A stretch of 31,016 nucleotides of DNA from Trichoplax adhaerens (taxonomy: Eukaryota; Placozoa; Uniplacotomia; Trichoplacea; Trichoplacidae), in the NCBI RefSeq assembly GCF_000150275.1, contig NW_002060952.1:1672313-1703328 (forward strand), written 5' to 3'. Under the pieces are notes generated by a model, which was not told the DNA's origin, ran no database searches, and worked only from the letters and a program-made list of their open reading frames with translations. Positions 7,701 to 15,714 of the stretch are shown here, piece after piece. Within the stretch, counting starts at the first letter, position 1. Each line of letters begins with the position of its first letter. The translations under genes and the position numbers were made by a program.

Positions 7701-10458
7701 AAAAAGAGGTAATACTAAGCGTGAATAGATATTATGAGAAAATTGGAAGAATACATAAATTTTAGGATTCATAGATTAATAAACGTACCATATCGACATA
7801 TTTCGCTGTAAAGATCATTAAAGATCTTTGTTTATAAATCATTTCTAGTTTTTGGGCAACCGATGGATTAGAAATGAAAATACCTAATGAGACAATCGTG
7901 CAGTGTCTATCTTATCATTTAACCAGTTTCTCTGTTCTGTTACAATTTAATAACTTTACGGTAAGTCCAAGGTATGAGTAGGAGTAGATAGAGAGCTAAA
8001 TATAACTTAAGTATGCATAGGTGATTAAATAATCATATTATCATGCATTTGAGATCCCAATATTCCATCAGAAAATTTTAAGTATGATGACCTACACTGG
8101 TTTATCAATGTCTTTGATCTGTCTTATGGTTACATTTATCACCTTCACTGCTTTTGGGTAAGCTAAAATTACCCTGATTTTAAAACTAATATTTAAATCT
8201 AGTTCGTATACCATGAACTAAGTATGTTTAGTCTGATGTTATGCTTAATATAATATATTTGAAAGGCGATTTCACAGCATACGTGGTCTTGTACATGCCA
8301 ACTTGTCAGCATCAATGATTATTTCCACCATTATATTTATTATTGGTATTCAGTGGACAGAGCATCGGGTAATAGTTTATAAATAGGATCATCTGATTAA
8401 AAAAATACTTTATCTAATCGTATTTTTACTTTGTATAACTTTAATGAATAGTAAAAAACAATTTTAGATTCATTTATAGTCTTAGAGCTTCGGTTTATTA
8501 TTTTATTATATAGAAAACAACGTGTATGGTTTCATCCATGATCGAGTAATTTCGCTTAATCAAACACCAGAATTGAGTTTTAATGATTTCTAACTTTTCC
8601 ATTACCATACTATTAAATCATGATTCGCGATAAAATGCAATTGAGTAAACTGCCTAGCCATCTAAAATAAAATCAGACATATAAAAGCTATAAAAAGCAA
8701 TATTGCTAATAAGTAACAATTTAATAAACTATTTTTAATAAAAAAGTAGGTTTCGCTATGTGGTCTGTCCTTAATTCGAAAATTCCATTGAATTAGCAAC
8801 GCAATAATGATTTTAGTAAAACTAACAGTAAATCAATATAATGCTTTCGTATTTGTTGCAGATATTATGCCAGTTTATAGCAATTATCCTTCAATTTTCG
8901 CTTCTGGCATCTTTCACTTGGATGTTAATTGAAGGCATAGTAACATTTAAAATGTCCGTCAACTGGCTAGAAAAACAATCTTCCGTAGTTGCCTACATAA
9001 TGATTGGATGGGGTCTGTAGCAAAAATACTAGATTTATTCGATATATTCATTAAATATACATGATCATATTTATCATCAATTTATGTTTTGTTAGGTATA
9101 CCATGTGTTATTGTTCTGAGCACTTTTCTTACTAAAAGCGAGTATTATGGGTCATCGAAATAGTACGCTTCAATCAGAGTTTTAGAACGATAAATGATAT
9201 GATTTCAATGACAATATATAGATTATTTTTGATTAAAGTCGGAGTGATATTGACCGTAATATACATATTTATTTTATTATTAATTTACTATGGTCATGCA
9301 AAAAATTAGTTGCTGGATTGAACCTGGCAATCATCTATTCTTGATTTTTGGAATTCCTGTTCTGGTCATTATAGGTGTAAGTTGAGAGTACGTTAGGATA
9401 ATTTATGAATTATTGTTCTCATCAAGACTAAAACACGCGCGTAATTTTATCACCTTGAAAAATCGTTCTGACTAGATGAACCTAATCCTAATGGCCCTAA
9501 TTACTAAATCGTTAATTGGAATTCGTGCTGTTGCTAACATGTCTAACTTACAGAAAGTTAGGTAAATGAATTAATGGAAAATTAAATTTATAACTATATT
9601 TAGATTCATTCTATTGCTACTAAATAATATTAGCAAAATATTTTTATTAGACAGAAAATTAGCCGTATTTATATATAAAATTAGAATTGATTAGTGTCTG
9701 ATAGTTTTAAAACTTTATACTTTTGCTAAACATAGAGTATCATTTCGTGCCTCTGTCGCTTTGGTACCCTTACTAGGAATTACTTGGACCTTGGGCTTTC
9801 TATCATTGAATAACACCACACTTGTATTTTCTTATCTGTTTGTAATCTTAAATTCCTTACAGGTAAGCTTGTAAATACCTTAAAAAGCAGTATTACCGCA
9901 TTATAAAGTCATTAGTAGTTTTTGCTTGTTTATTTCTTATTTCAAACATTCGTTTGATAAATAAGTTTGATTTATTTACTTATTTGATGTAGGGTGTTTC
10001 CTTATTTTACTTTCACTGCTATAATTACAAGGGAGTAAGTAAAAGAATTTATGACTTAATATATCACATGCTTATAAAACCTAGCTTTCATGTACCAATT
10101 GCTGTATTTTTTATATTGTGATACGTTTACGTTTCTTACGAAATTCATAGGTTAAAAAATTTTATCTGAGTTGGTTTAAGCTAAGTAAATTTCCAACATC
10201 TTCCGTAAAGGTTTCAGATACCGCTAGTAGAGGAAATTTTAAGGTAATGTTTGAGCTTTAAGGCATGTAACTCTAGTTGCAGATATGCATTTATTTCCCA
10301 ATACAGAAATATTAGACTACTTTCTTAAGACAAGCTATGAATCTTTAATTTCTAGCGAGCAAAATCTGCGTGGTCAAATTAAAATCTTAGAAGCATTAAT
10401 AAACAGCGCCAAAAATCGGCTTCAAGAGGTATGGTGGGATTATGGACAAATTATTTGA
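1359..10458 (+). CDS. Gene A: five-CTLD adhesion GPCR (multi-exon, 5' end missing)
   Basis: Proposed exons: 1359-1748, 2347-2757, 2876-3244, 4009-4389, 5132-5560, 5934-6200, 6287-6448, 6550-6607, 7030-7132, 7668-7708, 7849-7960, 8054-8157, 8266-8368, 8862-9012, 9096-9150, 9310-9376, 9476-9561, 9736-9862, 9993-10034, 10151-10184, 10283-10458. Together they encode about 1221 residues without a stop. Order: five C-type lectin-like domains, an acidic Tyr-rich stalk, a GAIN region, a GPS with CAYW and HLTSFSVLL, seven helices (family 2, with WMLIEG in helix 3 and GITWTLGF in helix 6) and a cytoplasmic tail. All joins keep phase, and exon lengths match gene B. The expected role is surface sensing, with cleavage at HL|T exposing a tethered agonist. 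The ligand is unknown. The signal peptide exon is not seen. Introns over 300 bases (1749-2346, 3245-4008, 4390-5131, 5561-5933, 6608-7029, 7133-7667, 8369-8861) hold nothing recognised except the duplication at 5705-5890. Confidence 0.85.
2347..2757 (+). CDS. Gene A exon: CTLD 2
   Basis: Second lectin-like domain. It begins with DENTCKPPDS, so it has the extra N-terminal Cys of long-form CTLDs, then DYCALAGKQL, TWIGLI, a NWEKF motif where many CTLDs have NW..GEPN, and the terminal WNNRRCTSLYPFICQQ. The WNN resembles the WND strand but the EPN loop is missing. The acceptor is ttttcag; the donor gtaagt after 2757 is a perfect consensus. Phase 1 at both ends. The 411-base length equals that of the gene B counterpart. 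Confidence 0.87.
2876..3244 (+). CDS. Gene A exon: CTLD 3
   Basis: Third lectin-like domain, starting ELACPTGWRQFEGKCY, the standard long-form CTLD entry, then FAHCQQYSSGLAII. The WIGL position is changed to IWIALKAN as in gene B. It ends WRLEECYFAYNYYPLCQK. Several N-glycosylation sequons are visible (NFT, NKS, NRS, NIS). The acceptor is tatctag just before 2876, inside a frame that stays open upstream, so the ATG at 2854 is intronic and not a start. No calcium-site motifs. Confidence 0.85.
4009..4389 (+). CDS. Gene A exon: CTLD 4 with a QPN-like loop
   Basis: Fourth lectin-like domain: ATCPYNWMYHNKHCYRL at entry, AWIGLQ core, then YSNWDLSQPN, the only place in either gene where something like the EPN/QPD sugar-specificity loop survives. 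The matching WND strand reads WYRRQC, so the second half of the calcium site is not canonical. It ends SATLCEK. The acceptor is tattacag before 4009 and the donor gtaaag after 4389. Length 381, identical to gene B. Calcium or sugar binding is possible but unproven. Confidence 0.86.
5132..5560 (+). CDS. Gene A exon: CTLD 5
   Basis: Fifth lectin-like domain: VHLYCPKYWTLNGSSCVKV at entry, ARGLCGYHRSDLI, FWIGLYKSNN core, then a long loop and VDCLSHRAYPICRK with the last two Cys. Acceptor ttatgtag before 5132, donor gtagtt after 5560, phase 1 both ends. The last 30 bases and the following intron start are repeated in decayed form at 5705-5890. No EPN, QPD or WND motif. Confidence 0.86.
5705..5890 (+). 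repeat. Decayed tandem copy of CTLD 5 exon end plus intron start
   Basis: Aligns with 5530-5690: cgagct.atc..atatgca followed by the same intron bases through aagtatggtat, offset 175 growing to 200 by a small insertion. The copied exon end reads RANPICKEII against RAYPICRKII, and its donor is destroyed. It lies exactly where gene B has its mucin-like exon downstream of CTLD 5. Confidence 0.75.
5934..6200 (+). CDS. Gene A exon: Tyr/Asp-rich stalk leading into GAIN
   Basis: About 88 residues. The first part is low-complexity Ala/Ser/Thr and probably flexible. The middle is strikingly rich in Tyr flanked by Asp, including DNYDYSDYGYDDYDD, the composition favoured by tyrosylprotein sulfotransferases. 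The last part, VVDNTGLYLAQAL to SYYNKRL, matches VVDNAGLELAGKL and SYYYQKL of the gene B exon at 27030, which fixes the frame and suggests this is the first piece of the GAIN subdomain. Acceptor ctgtttag, donor gtaaaa, phase 1 at both ends. The repetitive mucin exon of gene B has no counterpart here. Confidence 0.75.
6287..6448 (+). CDS. Gene A exon: GAIN region, part 2
   Basis: Encodes about 54 residues entering as GINYALMNANIERLS and ending PLSVNVPTSAISKEL. The VPTSAI segment aligns with VPTSII of the gene B exon 28194-28349. Phase 1 at both ends: acceptor cacatag and donor gttaat, the latter weak. GAIN domains diverge strongly, so assignment rests on position between the lectins and the GPS and on the paralogue. 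Confidence 0.72.
6550..6607 (+). CDS. Gene A exon: GAIN region, part 3
   Basis: A 58-base exon encoding KFRMAVGIYETRSNQKAN, a beta-strand-like segment. Same length and phases (enters phase 1, leaves phase 2) as the gene B exon at 28497-28554, which encodes QFQIAIGIYKSTQFQQRN. Acceptor ttattcag, donor gtaatt. Confidence 0.72.
7030..7132 (+). CDS. Gene A exon: GAIN region, part 4
   Basis: Encodes LQQQPLKYTISCSIRP followed by LMKGKLKNPVVFNFKINQ. The pattern 'L..PV.. hydrophobic' just before the GPS is the usual last strands of a GAIN B subdomain. The gene B counterpart at 29153-29252 is one codon shorter but clearly homologous. Enters phase 2, leaves phase 0. Confidence 0.78.
7668..7708 (+). 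CDS. Gene A exon: GPS first half (CAYW)
   Basis: A 41-base exon encoding NDNAKPTCAYWKK, the hallmark 'C.YW' start of a GPCR proteolysis site. Acceptor attttag, donor gtaata, enters phase 0 and leaves phase 2. The same exon exists in gene B at 29586-29626. Confidence 0.85.
7849..7960 (+). CDS. Gene A exon: GPS cleavage site and tethered agonist
   Basis: Encodes FWATDGLEMKIPNETIVQ followed by CLSYHLTSFSVLLQFNNFT. HLT is the autoproteolysis tripeptide, cut between L and T, and TSFSVLL is a normal tethered-agonist sequence. Two Cys usual in GPS motifs are missing: DGLEM stands where 'GC' is common, and CLSYHLT where 'C.CNHLT' is common. Acceptor atttctag, donor gtaagt. Confidence 0.88.
8054..8157 (+). 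CDS. Gene A exon: transmembrane helix 1
   Basis: Encodes FHQKILSMMTYTGLSMSL and then ICLMVTFITFTAFG. Family 2 receptors have the same 'H..aL..ity.Gc..S' entry to helix 1. It enters phase 0 after gcatttgag, a weak acceptor supported by the matching gene B junction, and leaves phase 2 at gtaagc. Confidence 0.82.
8266..8368 (+). CDS. Gene A exon: transmembrane helix 2
   Basis: Encodes RFHSIRGLVHANLSASMI then ISTIIFIIGIQWTEHR. 'R..R..ih.Nl..s' into a hydrophobic run is the normal helix 2 of adhesion receptors. The gene B exon 30330-30432 has identical length and phases. Donor gtaata. Confidence 0.84.
8862..9012 (+). CDS. Gene A exon: helix 3, loop and start of helix 4
   Basis: Encodes ILCQFIAIILQFSLLASFTW then MLIEGIVTFKMSVNW and IMIGWG. 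WMLIEG is the adhesion-family helix 3 signature, and the Cys at the start is the one that bonds to the second extracellular loop. Acceptor tttgttgcag, donor gtctgt, enters phase 0 and leaves phase 1. Copied in decayed form at about 14125-14290. Confidence 0.86.
9096..9150 (+). CDS. Gene A exon: helix 4 end
   Basis: Encodes IPCVIVLSTFLTKSEYY. Together with GWG from the previous exon this gives helix 4 and the start of the second extracellular loop. Acceptor tttgttag, proposed donor gtcatc after 9150, which is weak, but it places EYYG next to CWIEP of the following exon as the family requires. The decayed copy at 14362 appears to lack the following intron. Confidence 0.7.
9310..9376 (+). CDS. 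Gene A exon: extracellular loop 2 Cys and helix 5
   Basis: Encodes CWIEPGNHLFLIFGIPVLV and then IIG. CW is the loop-2 Cys that bonds to the helix 3 Cys, followed by helix 5. Acceptor aaaaattag, donor gtaagt (perfect consensus). Enters phase 2, leaves phase 0. Confidence 0.8.
9476..9561 (+). CDS. Gene A exon: helix 5 end and intracellular loop 3
   Basis: Encodes MNLILMALITKSLIGIRAVA then NMSNLQKVR. The Asn after the helix 5 hydrophobics, followed by a basic amphipathic loop, fits intracellular loop 3, the usual G-protein contact. Acceptor ctgactag, donor gtaaat, enters phase 0 and leaves phase 2. Confidence 0.75.
9736..9862 (+). CDS. Gene A exon: helix 6 and start of helix 7
   Basis: Encodes VSFRASVALVPLLGITWTLG followed by FLSLNNTTLVFSYLFVILNS and LQ. 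LLGITWTLGF is the diagnostic helix 6 motif of family 2 receptors. Acceptor aaacatag, donor gtaagc. Enters phase 2, leaves phase 0. Confidence 0.87.
9993..10034 (+). CDS. Gene A exon: helix 7
   Basis: Encodes GVSLFYFHCYNYKG, continuing LNSLQ from the previous exon to give the 'LQG.f.f.fhc' helix 7 ending of adhesion receptors. Acceptor tgatgtag, donor gtaagt. Phase 0 at both ends. Confidence 0.82.
10151..10184 (+). CDS. Gene A exon: membrane-proximal cytoplasmic tail
   Basis: Encodes VKKFYLSWFKL, the basic amphipathic helix 8-like segment that follows helix 7. Acceptor attcatag. I chose the phase-1 donor gtaaat at 10185 because it gives a 98-base intron and opens a 58-codon frame in the next exon. 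If that donor is not used the frame simply runs on to a stop at 10259-10261. Confidence 0.6.
10283..10458 (+). CDS. Gene A exon: helical cytoplasmic tail, probable 3' end
   Basis: Encodes MHLFPNTEILDYFLKTSYES and further to QIKILEALINSAKNRLQE, then a stop at 10456-10458. The composition is helical with a possible short coiled coil. Acceptor tagttgcag. A possible donor at 10429 (gtatgg) could lead to another exon in or past the assembly gap. It could also be the first exon of a different gene, starting at ATG 10285. Confidence 0.5.
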
Positions 10459-10566
10459 TTAATTTGCTAATTTCGCTATCGGTAAAAAAATCTAATTTTG
10501 CCTAGCGACACATATTAACTTCATAAATATTGGAATAACAGCTGATTAATTTGTTTAATCGTGACC

Positions 10567-10572
10567 AATAAA
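10567..10572 (+). terminator. Candidate polyadenylation signal of gene A
   Basis: An aataaa hexamer about 110 bases after the proposed stop. In DNA this AT-rich the hexamer is common by chance, so support is positional only. Confidence 0.3.
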
Positions 10573-10610
10573 TATATAAATTATTTATCGTCAGGTCATA
10601 CCTATAGATA

Positions 10611-10660
10611 NNNNNNNNNNNNNNNNNNNNNNNNNNNNNNNNNNNNNNNNNNNNNNNNNN
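10611..10660. other. Assembly gap (50 N)
   Basis: Fifty ambiguous bases, probably a gap of estimated or default size. A further exon of gene A could lie here. A single N is at 12215. Confidence 0.95.
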
Positions 10661-12000
10661 AAGATATGAGCTCTATAAAGTTTAATTTTTACTGATAATT
10701 AGCTTGCTATAAGTGGCTTGGTCCTTAGACTAAAAATTAATCTGGTAAACATTTTAGCAGTATTCAGTTTCTGCTTCAGTTTCGAATATTTAAACGTATT
10801 ATAAATATCATCAAAATTTTCGTTTATCTTTCTTTTACTCAATAAAGCTTTTAAAAATGCTAGAAATCTAATTCGCTATCACTATTGTAGCATTCGCTTA
10901 AAATATGTTCAATTCTTAATATTAATTATATTAAGAAATGTAGTGTACGGATTATTAGCCCTAGGTTCGTAATCCGTCAACTCAAAATTCTGAGTTGTTA
11001 AAATCGAGCAAATCCCTAATGTGACACAAAATAGTCTACATCGTATCATTGACTTATAACAGTTAAGTTTATTAACGACTGTGAGTCATCCGTCGGAGAA
11101 GAATTCCAATTTCTTCCCCTTATAATAATAGTCGAAAAGTGGCTAAGATAAACCGTATAATCGACTTAGCCTCCACGATAATAATTCTATGCAATTTATA
11201 CAAATTATCATCAATTGCTCCTCTACGTAGGAATCATCAATCGCATTAGTACATTGCTTAATAACATTACTTAATATGGCTATCAGCTACGCCCTTATAT
11301 AACACATACTTTATTAAGACATACAGTTCTATACTACATACTATCACTGTATTGCCTATACAAACTACTGTAATTAGCTGAAATCACTACAAGAAAAGAT
11401 TCGAGTAATTTATTATTTACGGAATGTATTTGTAGATCTACCTAACTATTTAAACCTTAGATGACAATATTAATTTCCAAGAGTTATTTCTTATGTGGGC
11501 GTCGGATACTAAATTCTCTTATTAGAAATTAGTATACTGTATGCTATAGCTGGGATATCTGTTTTGAAATTTTAAAATTTGCTTTTATGATTACAAGTCT
11601 TAAGTGTATGTAACTTATATATATATAACTACACTAGAGTTCTTTACTTTCCTTTGCCACAAGTGAGGGTTGTGACACACGTACTTTGAAGAATTAAAAT
11701 AGTAATGTCTAGATATAACAATTAAAAGCAATCAAAATGATACAAAAAGTTTTAGTGGCAAGCGCGCACTATCAAACAGTTAACGTAAGACAAACATAAT
11801 CAAAGCCTTCAATAAAAATAAGTCTTAACTTACTGATCTCAAATATGGTCTTTTGATTATATCCTGTAATCTTAAGTTTTAATCCCTTTGATGTAATCAT
11901 ATGAGATAAAATGGCAGACATACTAATCTTAAATCATAGCCTTCTGTAAAAACTAGCTGTTTGAAGTCAAACTCTAATCCGAAAATTGCTTTTATTACAT
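10661..12000. other. Intergenic region, no gene seen
   Basis: No open frame or exon with matching splice phases was recognised. Part of it (about 11100-11450) is G-poor on the plus strand like 1-480. A short run of TA repeats lies near 11615. Confidence 0.45.
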
Positions 12001-12570
12001 TTGATATAAACGATCATGAAAATCCAAAATTTATAGAAAATTGGAACTTTATTAGATCTTATACGAAGATAATGTTTGCACAGCTCTATGCTAGCCGAAT
12101 ACAACTACTAAACACTTCTAGAAAGAACTACTAGAATAATTTTAGTTGCCAGCCTATATACTTTTCGGAGCATTCGAAGCTACACTCAGCATAGTAAGTA
12201 ACATTCTAACATATNTACACGATCAGATATTATTACTAGTATTAGCCTTTTACAGCGGACCATCATTAATCCAATTTGGAAAACTACAACAGTATTCACG
12301 TAGACATTGTTTCTACCAGTCAAAGTATGGTGAACTAATCATAACCTAAAATATGATTTGCGGCTTTACTTTTACTTCTAAAGGCTTAATAGTAACTCGA
12401 TGCCGTATTGTAGTCATCTGTACTCTAACATAGAATCTTCCATTATTGTCCATGGTCATATGCTATAAAATATGTCTTAAGATAAATATAGAAAGTCGCG
12501 TTGGCGTACATCCTACTAAATATGGCTAATAGTCTACAATCCTAATACCAAGTTACGTAGTATTGGATGC
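12001..12570 (+). repeat. Interspersed repeat, copy 1 (inverted relative to copies 2 and 3)
   Basis: This stretch aligns with the reverse complement of 12843-13393, for example the shared words ggaccatcattaatccaa and cagctctatgctagccgaat (one mismatch). Similarity is clear but with many substitutions and small indels, so this is an older copy. An open frame of 67 codons here and 62 codons in copy 2 share GPSLIQ, but the substitutions show no codon-position bias that I can see, so I do not call a gene. Confidence 0.75.
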
Positions 12571-12842
12571 TTCTGATCTGATCTAGTCATTAGCGTGTGT
12601 TAACTAGGGTCTATATAATCTTGACTATATAGATTCTTACTGTAATTATAAAACTTCAATTATTATAACTTAAGTAGGCTAAGGTGTGCTACTCACATTA
12701 TAATTAGGGTTAAACTACGGTTATTCATGTTTTATAAGACTAGTCTTTATATTCACTGGTGTTCTAGAGTAAGACCTCTTGTTACACTCAAACCCAGCTT
12801 ATGACAGTCAATGCTTACACCTAATTTAGGAACTTTAGGGGT

Positions 12843-13393
12843 CTGTAATGTAACTAGTATTGTAATTGTAGACTGTTAGCCATGTGTAGTATAATGTACG
12901 GTAGATATTTATCCTAAGAGATATTTGGTAGCTATAACTATAGATTGTAGTGGTAGAGACTCTATGCTAGAGTACAGATGACTATATACAGTAAGCTGTT
13001 GAGTTACTAATAAGGCTATAGGTAAAAATAGAACTGTAAATCATATATTAGGATATGGTTAATTCACTGTACTTTGGCTGGTGTGAATAATGTCTACGTA
13101 AGTACTGTAGTCGTATCCATATTGGATTAATGATGGTCCGCAGTAGAATAGCCTTACTAAGAATAATTTAACTATGTGTAAAATAAGGTAAAAGGTTGCC
13201 ATGCGGATTGTAGCTGCGAATGCTACGGAAAGTATAACAGCATGCAACTTTAGATTATTCTGCTAGTTCGTTGTAGAAGTCTTTAGTAGTAGTATTCGGC
13301 TAGAGTAGAGCTGTGTGTAGTTAATCTTTGTATAAGATTCAATAAAGCCCTTATTTTTCTAAAATTTGGAATCTCGTGATTGGTACATATCAC
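12843..13393 (-). repeat. Interspersed repeat, copy 2
   Basis: Nearly identical to 20684-21235 over about 550 bases, with scattered substitutions and one or two indels, and inverted relative to copy 1. Its right end carries a small palindrome, gtgattggtacatatcac. With copy 1 it forms arms around a spacer of about 270 bases, like a foldback element, although independent insertions could give the same picture. No transposase is visible, so it is probably non-autonomous. Confidence 0.85.
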
Positions 13394-13674
13394 AGGGTTG
13401 TAAAACCAACGATTTTGGACTCAATTTATCAGTGCCGGTTCGGTAAATTAGCATCCCCATAGTCAAAAGACCTTCATGTGTTTTGCTGTACATTAATTTC
13501 GGAATTTTAAGAGAAAAGATACAGTGCATAACCGTATGTATTCTTATTTATTTAAAACCAATCGGTTACTATAGATTGTGTGGGTATTACATTTATATAG
13601 CATATTTCGGACTCATTTACCTTAGAAAATGCTATAGCTTTATAGTTACCGTAACTTATCAAATATAGTCATTA

Positions 13675-13697
13675 ATATATATATATATATATATATA
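13675..13697. repeat. (AT)n microsatellite
   Basis: An uninterrupted AT dinucleotide run of about 23 bases just upstream of the decayed receptor copy. Confidence 0.9.
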
Positions 13698-13839
13698 CAT
13701 AAGATCGCTTAACACCTCATTACGAAAGTGCCTACTTATAATTACAATCCCTTTTTAAACTAGCGAAATGTGGTAACTATTTAAAGTCAGATTTATTTAC
13801 ATTGGAGAATCCTGCAAATTTACTGGTTTATTTATTGTG

Positions 13840-15140
13840 CTTAATGATTTTTGGTTTATCCCATTGCTATTCATAAATCATAATTGGTCATAGAGTGCAA
13901 TCCAGTAAACTATCTAGTTATACAAAAATTAAATTTAGACGTATAAAAGCTATAGACAGCAATTATGCTAATGAATAAATAGATTTAATTAATAACATTT
14001 TTTCATATTAACAAAGTCCGATTCACTGTACGGTGTGTCTTACATTCGAAAACTGCTTTCAACAAGCAGTACAAACATGGTTCGAGCCAAACTATCAGTA
14101 TTTCAATGTGTCGTCTTCGTAATTGTTGCTGACTTTATACCAGTGTTAAGCAATTATTCTTCAATTTTCGCCTGTGGTATCTGCTACTTGGCTTTTAATA
14201 AGAGGCTTAGTAACATTCACAATATCCGCCAGCTGGCTAGAAAAGCGATCTTGCATAGTTGCCTCATTGATGATTGGATGGACTTAACAGTGCAAATACT
14301 AGATTTATTCAATATACAAATTAAATGTTATCACATTTATTATCAATTTTTATTTCGTTAGGTATACCATGTGCTATTTTGCCGAGCACTTCTTTGGCTG
14401 AAAATGATTATGGCCATACCAAGGTATCAGTTGCTGGTTTAAACTTGTTCTTAAGAACAAAGTTATGAGGCAAGGAGATAGTATAAAATGGGTATTCTTT
14501 ATCTCATCGATCTACCAAAACTACTTCATAACTTGATATAAAATGGAATTTCTGTTCTAGTTTTTATCTCTGCACTGATATAATCGGTACTAGTCTGCCT
14601 CTTATCCTTCGGACAATATTTTGATCAATAAATTTATTATTCTACTATACTGTTAGCTATTTAGCTTAACTCAGCACCATACATCGAATCTGCTACTCAA
14701 ATCACATTTTATTTATGGCAATCCTCTTTACAGTATCGAGATTGTTTTTAATCGTTTGATAAATAAATTAATAGTTTTAGCAACAATAACTCTATAGCAC
14801 CTCCGAAAATCTGTTAATAAACAAAGTAATTGTATATTAATTAATATTTTTCAACAGTCACAACAGTACATATTCATAATCATTAATATAATTATGCACA
14901 GTATACTTTTATAAATTAATTAGTAAATTTTACGCTTTGAGTTCGCTATTATCACACCTGGTAACTATCTATTCCCGACTATGGAATTCCTGTTACAGTT
15001 ATTATAAGTGTAAGTTGGAAGTATATTGGTATAACTACTAAATTATTATTATTATCCGGACTAAAATATGGGGATAATTTTATCACTTTACTAATTGAAA
15101 TAACTATATAAATCCAATCTTAATGATCCTAGCATTTCAA
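13840..15140 (+). pseudogene. Decayed third receptor copy (helix 3 to helix 5 region)
   Basis: Exons and introns align with gene A 8580-9500. The helix 3 exon copy (about 14125-14290) has lost its acceptor (gttgctgac for gttgcagat), lost the helix 3 Cys (tgc to tac), gained a stop (ttt ata to tgt taa), changed WMLIEG to a sequence with IRG, and lost the donor (ggggtc to gactta). The helix 4 exon copy starts at 14362 after gttag. Helix 5 sequence appears twice, in part near 14541-14570 and again at 14940-15010 before tgtaagttgg. It cannot make a working receptor. The 108-codon frame at 14035-14361 is out of phase with the receptor frame and is not a gene. Confidence 0.8.
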
Positions 15141-15672
15141 GATCATCAAATAAAATTAATTGATTTATTAAAATATTATCTTCTGGTATATGGAGTGAAA
15201 TGTGTACCGCAGATCACAAATAACCAGTCAACTAAAATATCAGCCATGAGTTATTGGTAATAGATAATCTGAATAAGGAATAGTAATAATATAAATTACA
15301 TAAGAAACTAAATATAAGTTTGGCTACTTGTGTAGTAAGTTCACCTTACTGCAATTGCTTAATATTCTTTTACTGTTACATGTTTATCCTATATAAATTG
15401 ATGTCTGCCATACTACAATGGCAATTAATCTATCCATATCTCTACAAAAATTTAGTAACTTAATTAATTAAGTCTTTACATTAGTAAGTGATTATGTTAT
15501 CAACAAATCAATCATAGAACGGTACAGAAACTTCGTTTCTTAGTTCATTATATTCGATAAGAACTTAATTGAAGATACACCCATTCATGTTCATTCGGTT
15601 CCATAAGAATTATAAGCAATAACTTTGTTCCTTAAATTTATGCTACTTGTTAGCGTATATTATAATTAACAG
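15141..15672. other. Probable remnant of the decayed copy, unresolved
   Basis: Lies between the decayed helix 5 copy and a tail-like exon. A segment near 15345-15400 weakly resembles the helix 7 exon region, but no helix 6 motif was found and no exon can be called. Confidence 0.3.
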
Positions 15673-15714
15673 GAGTTGCGTATTAAATGGAATGAAATTG
15701 AATTTGTGCCACAG
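15673..15714 (+). pseudogene. Tail-like exon of the third receptor copy
   Basis: Bounded by attaacag and gtaaaa, exactly 42 bases, phase 0 at both ends, encoding ELRIKWNEIEFVPQ. The basic 'LR.KW' start is what follows helix 7 in many adhesion receptors, and it lies where gene A has VKKFYLSWFKL. About 230 bases on, at 15947 onward, is sequence resembling the last exon of gene A (cagat...aatac...ctttcttaa). I infer that both belong to the third copy; chance is not excluded. Confidence 0.35.

Noticed and set aside
10244-10282. A 39-base intron joining the gene A tail at 10243 to 10283
   Set aside because: Too short compared with every other intron here (75 bases or more) and it leads to a stop after ten codons; the 98-base intron from 10185 fits better.
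12146-12349. Open frames sharing GPSLIQ in repeat copies 1 and 2 (12146-12349 plus, 13059-13247 minus)
   Set aside because: The similarity follows from the DNA repeat. Substitutions are not concentrated at third positions and both frames are short and begin without a clear start, so coding is not supported.
14035-14361. 108-codon open frame over the decayed copy
   Set aside because: It is out of phase with the helix 3 reading frame of gene A that this DNA descends from, and it runs across a former intron. It resembles no family.
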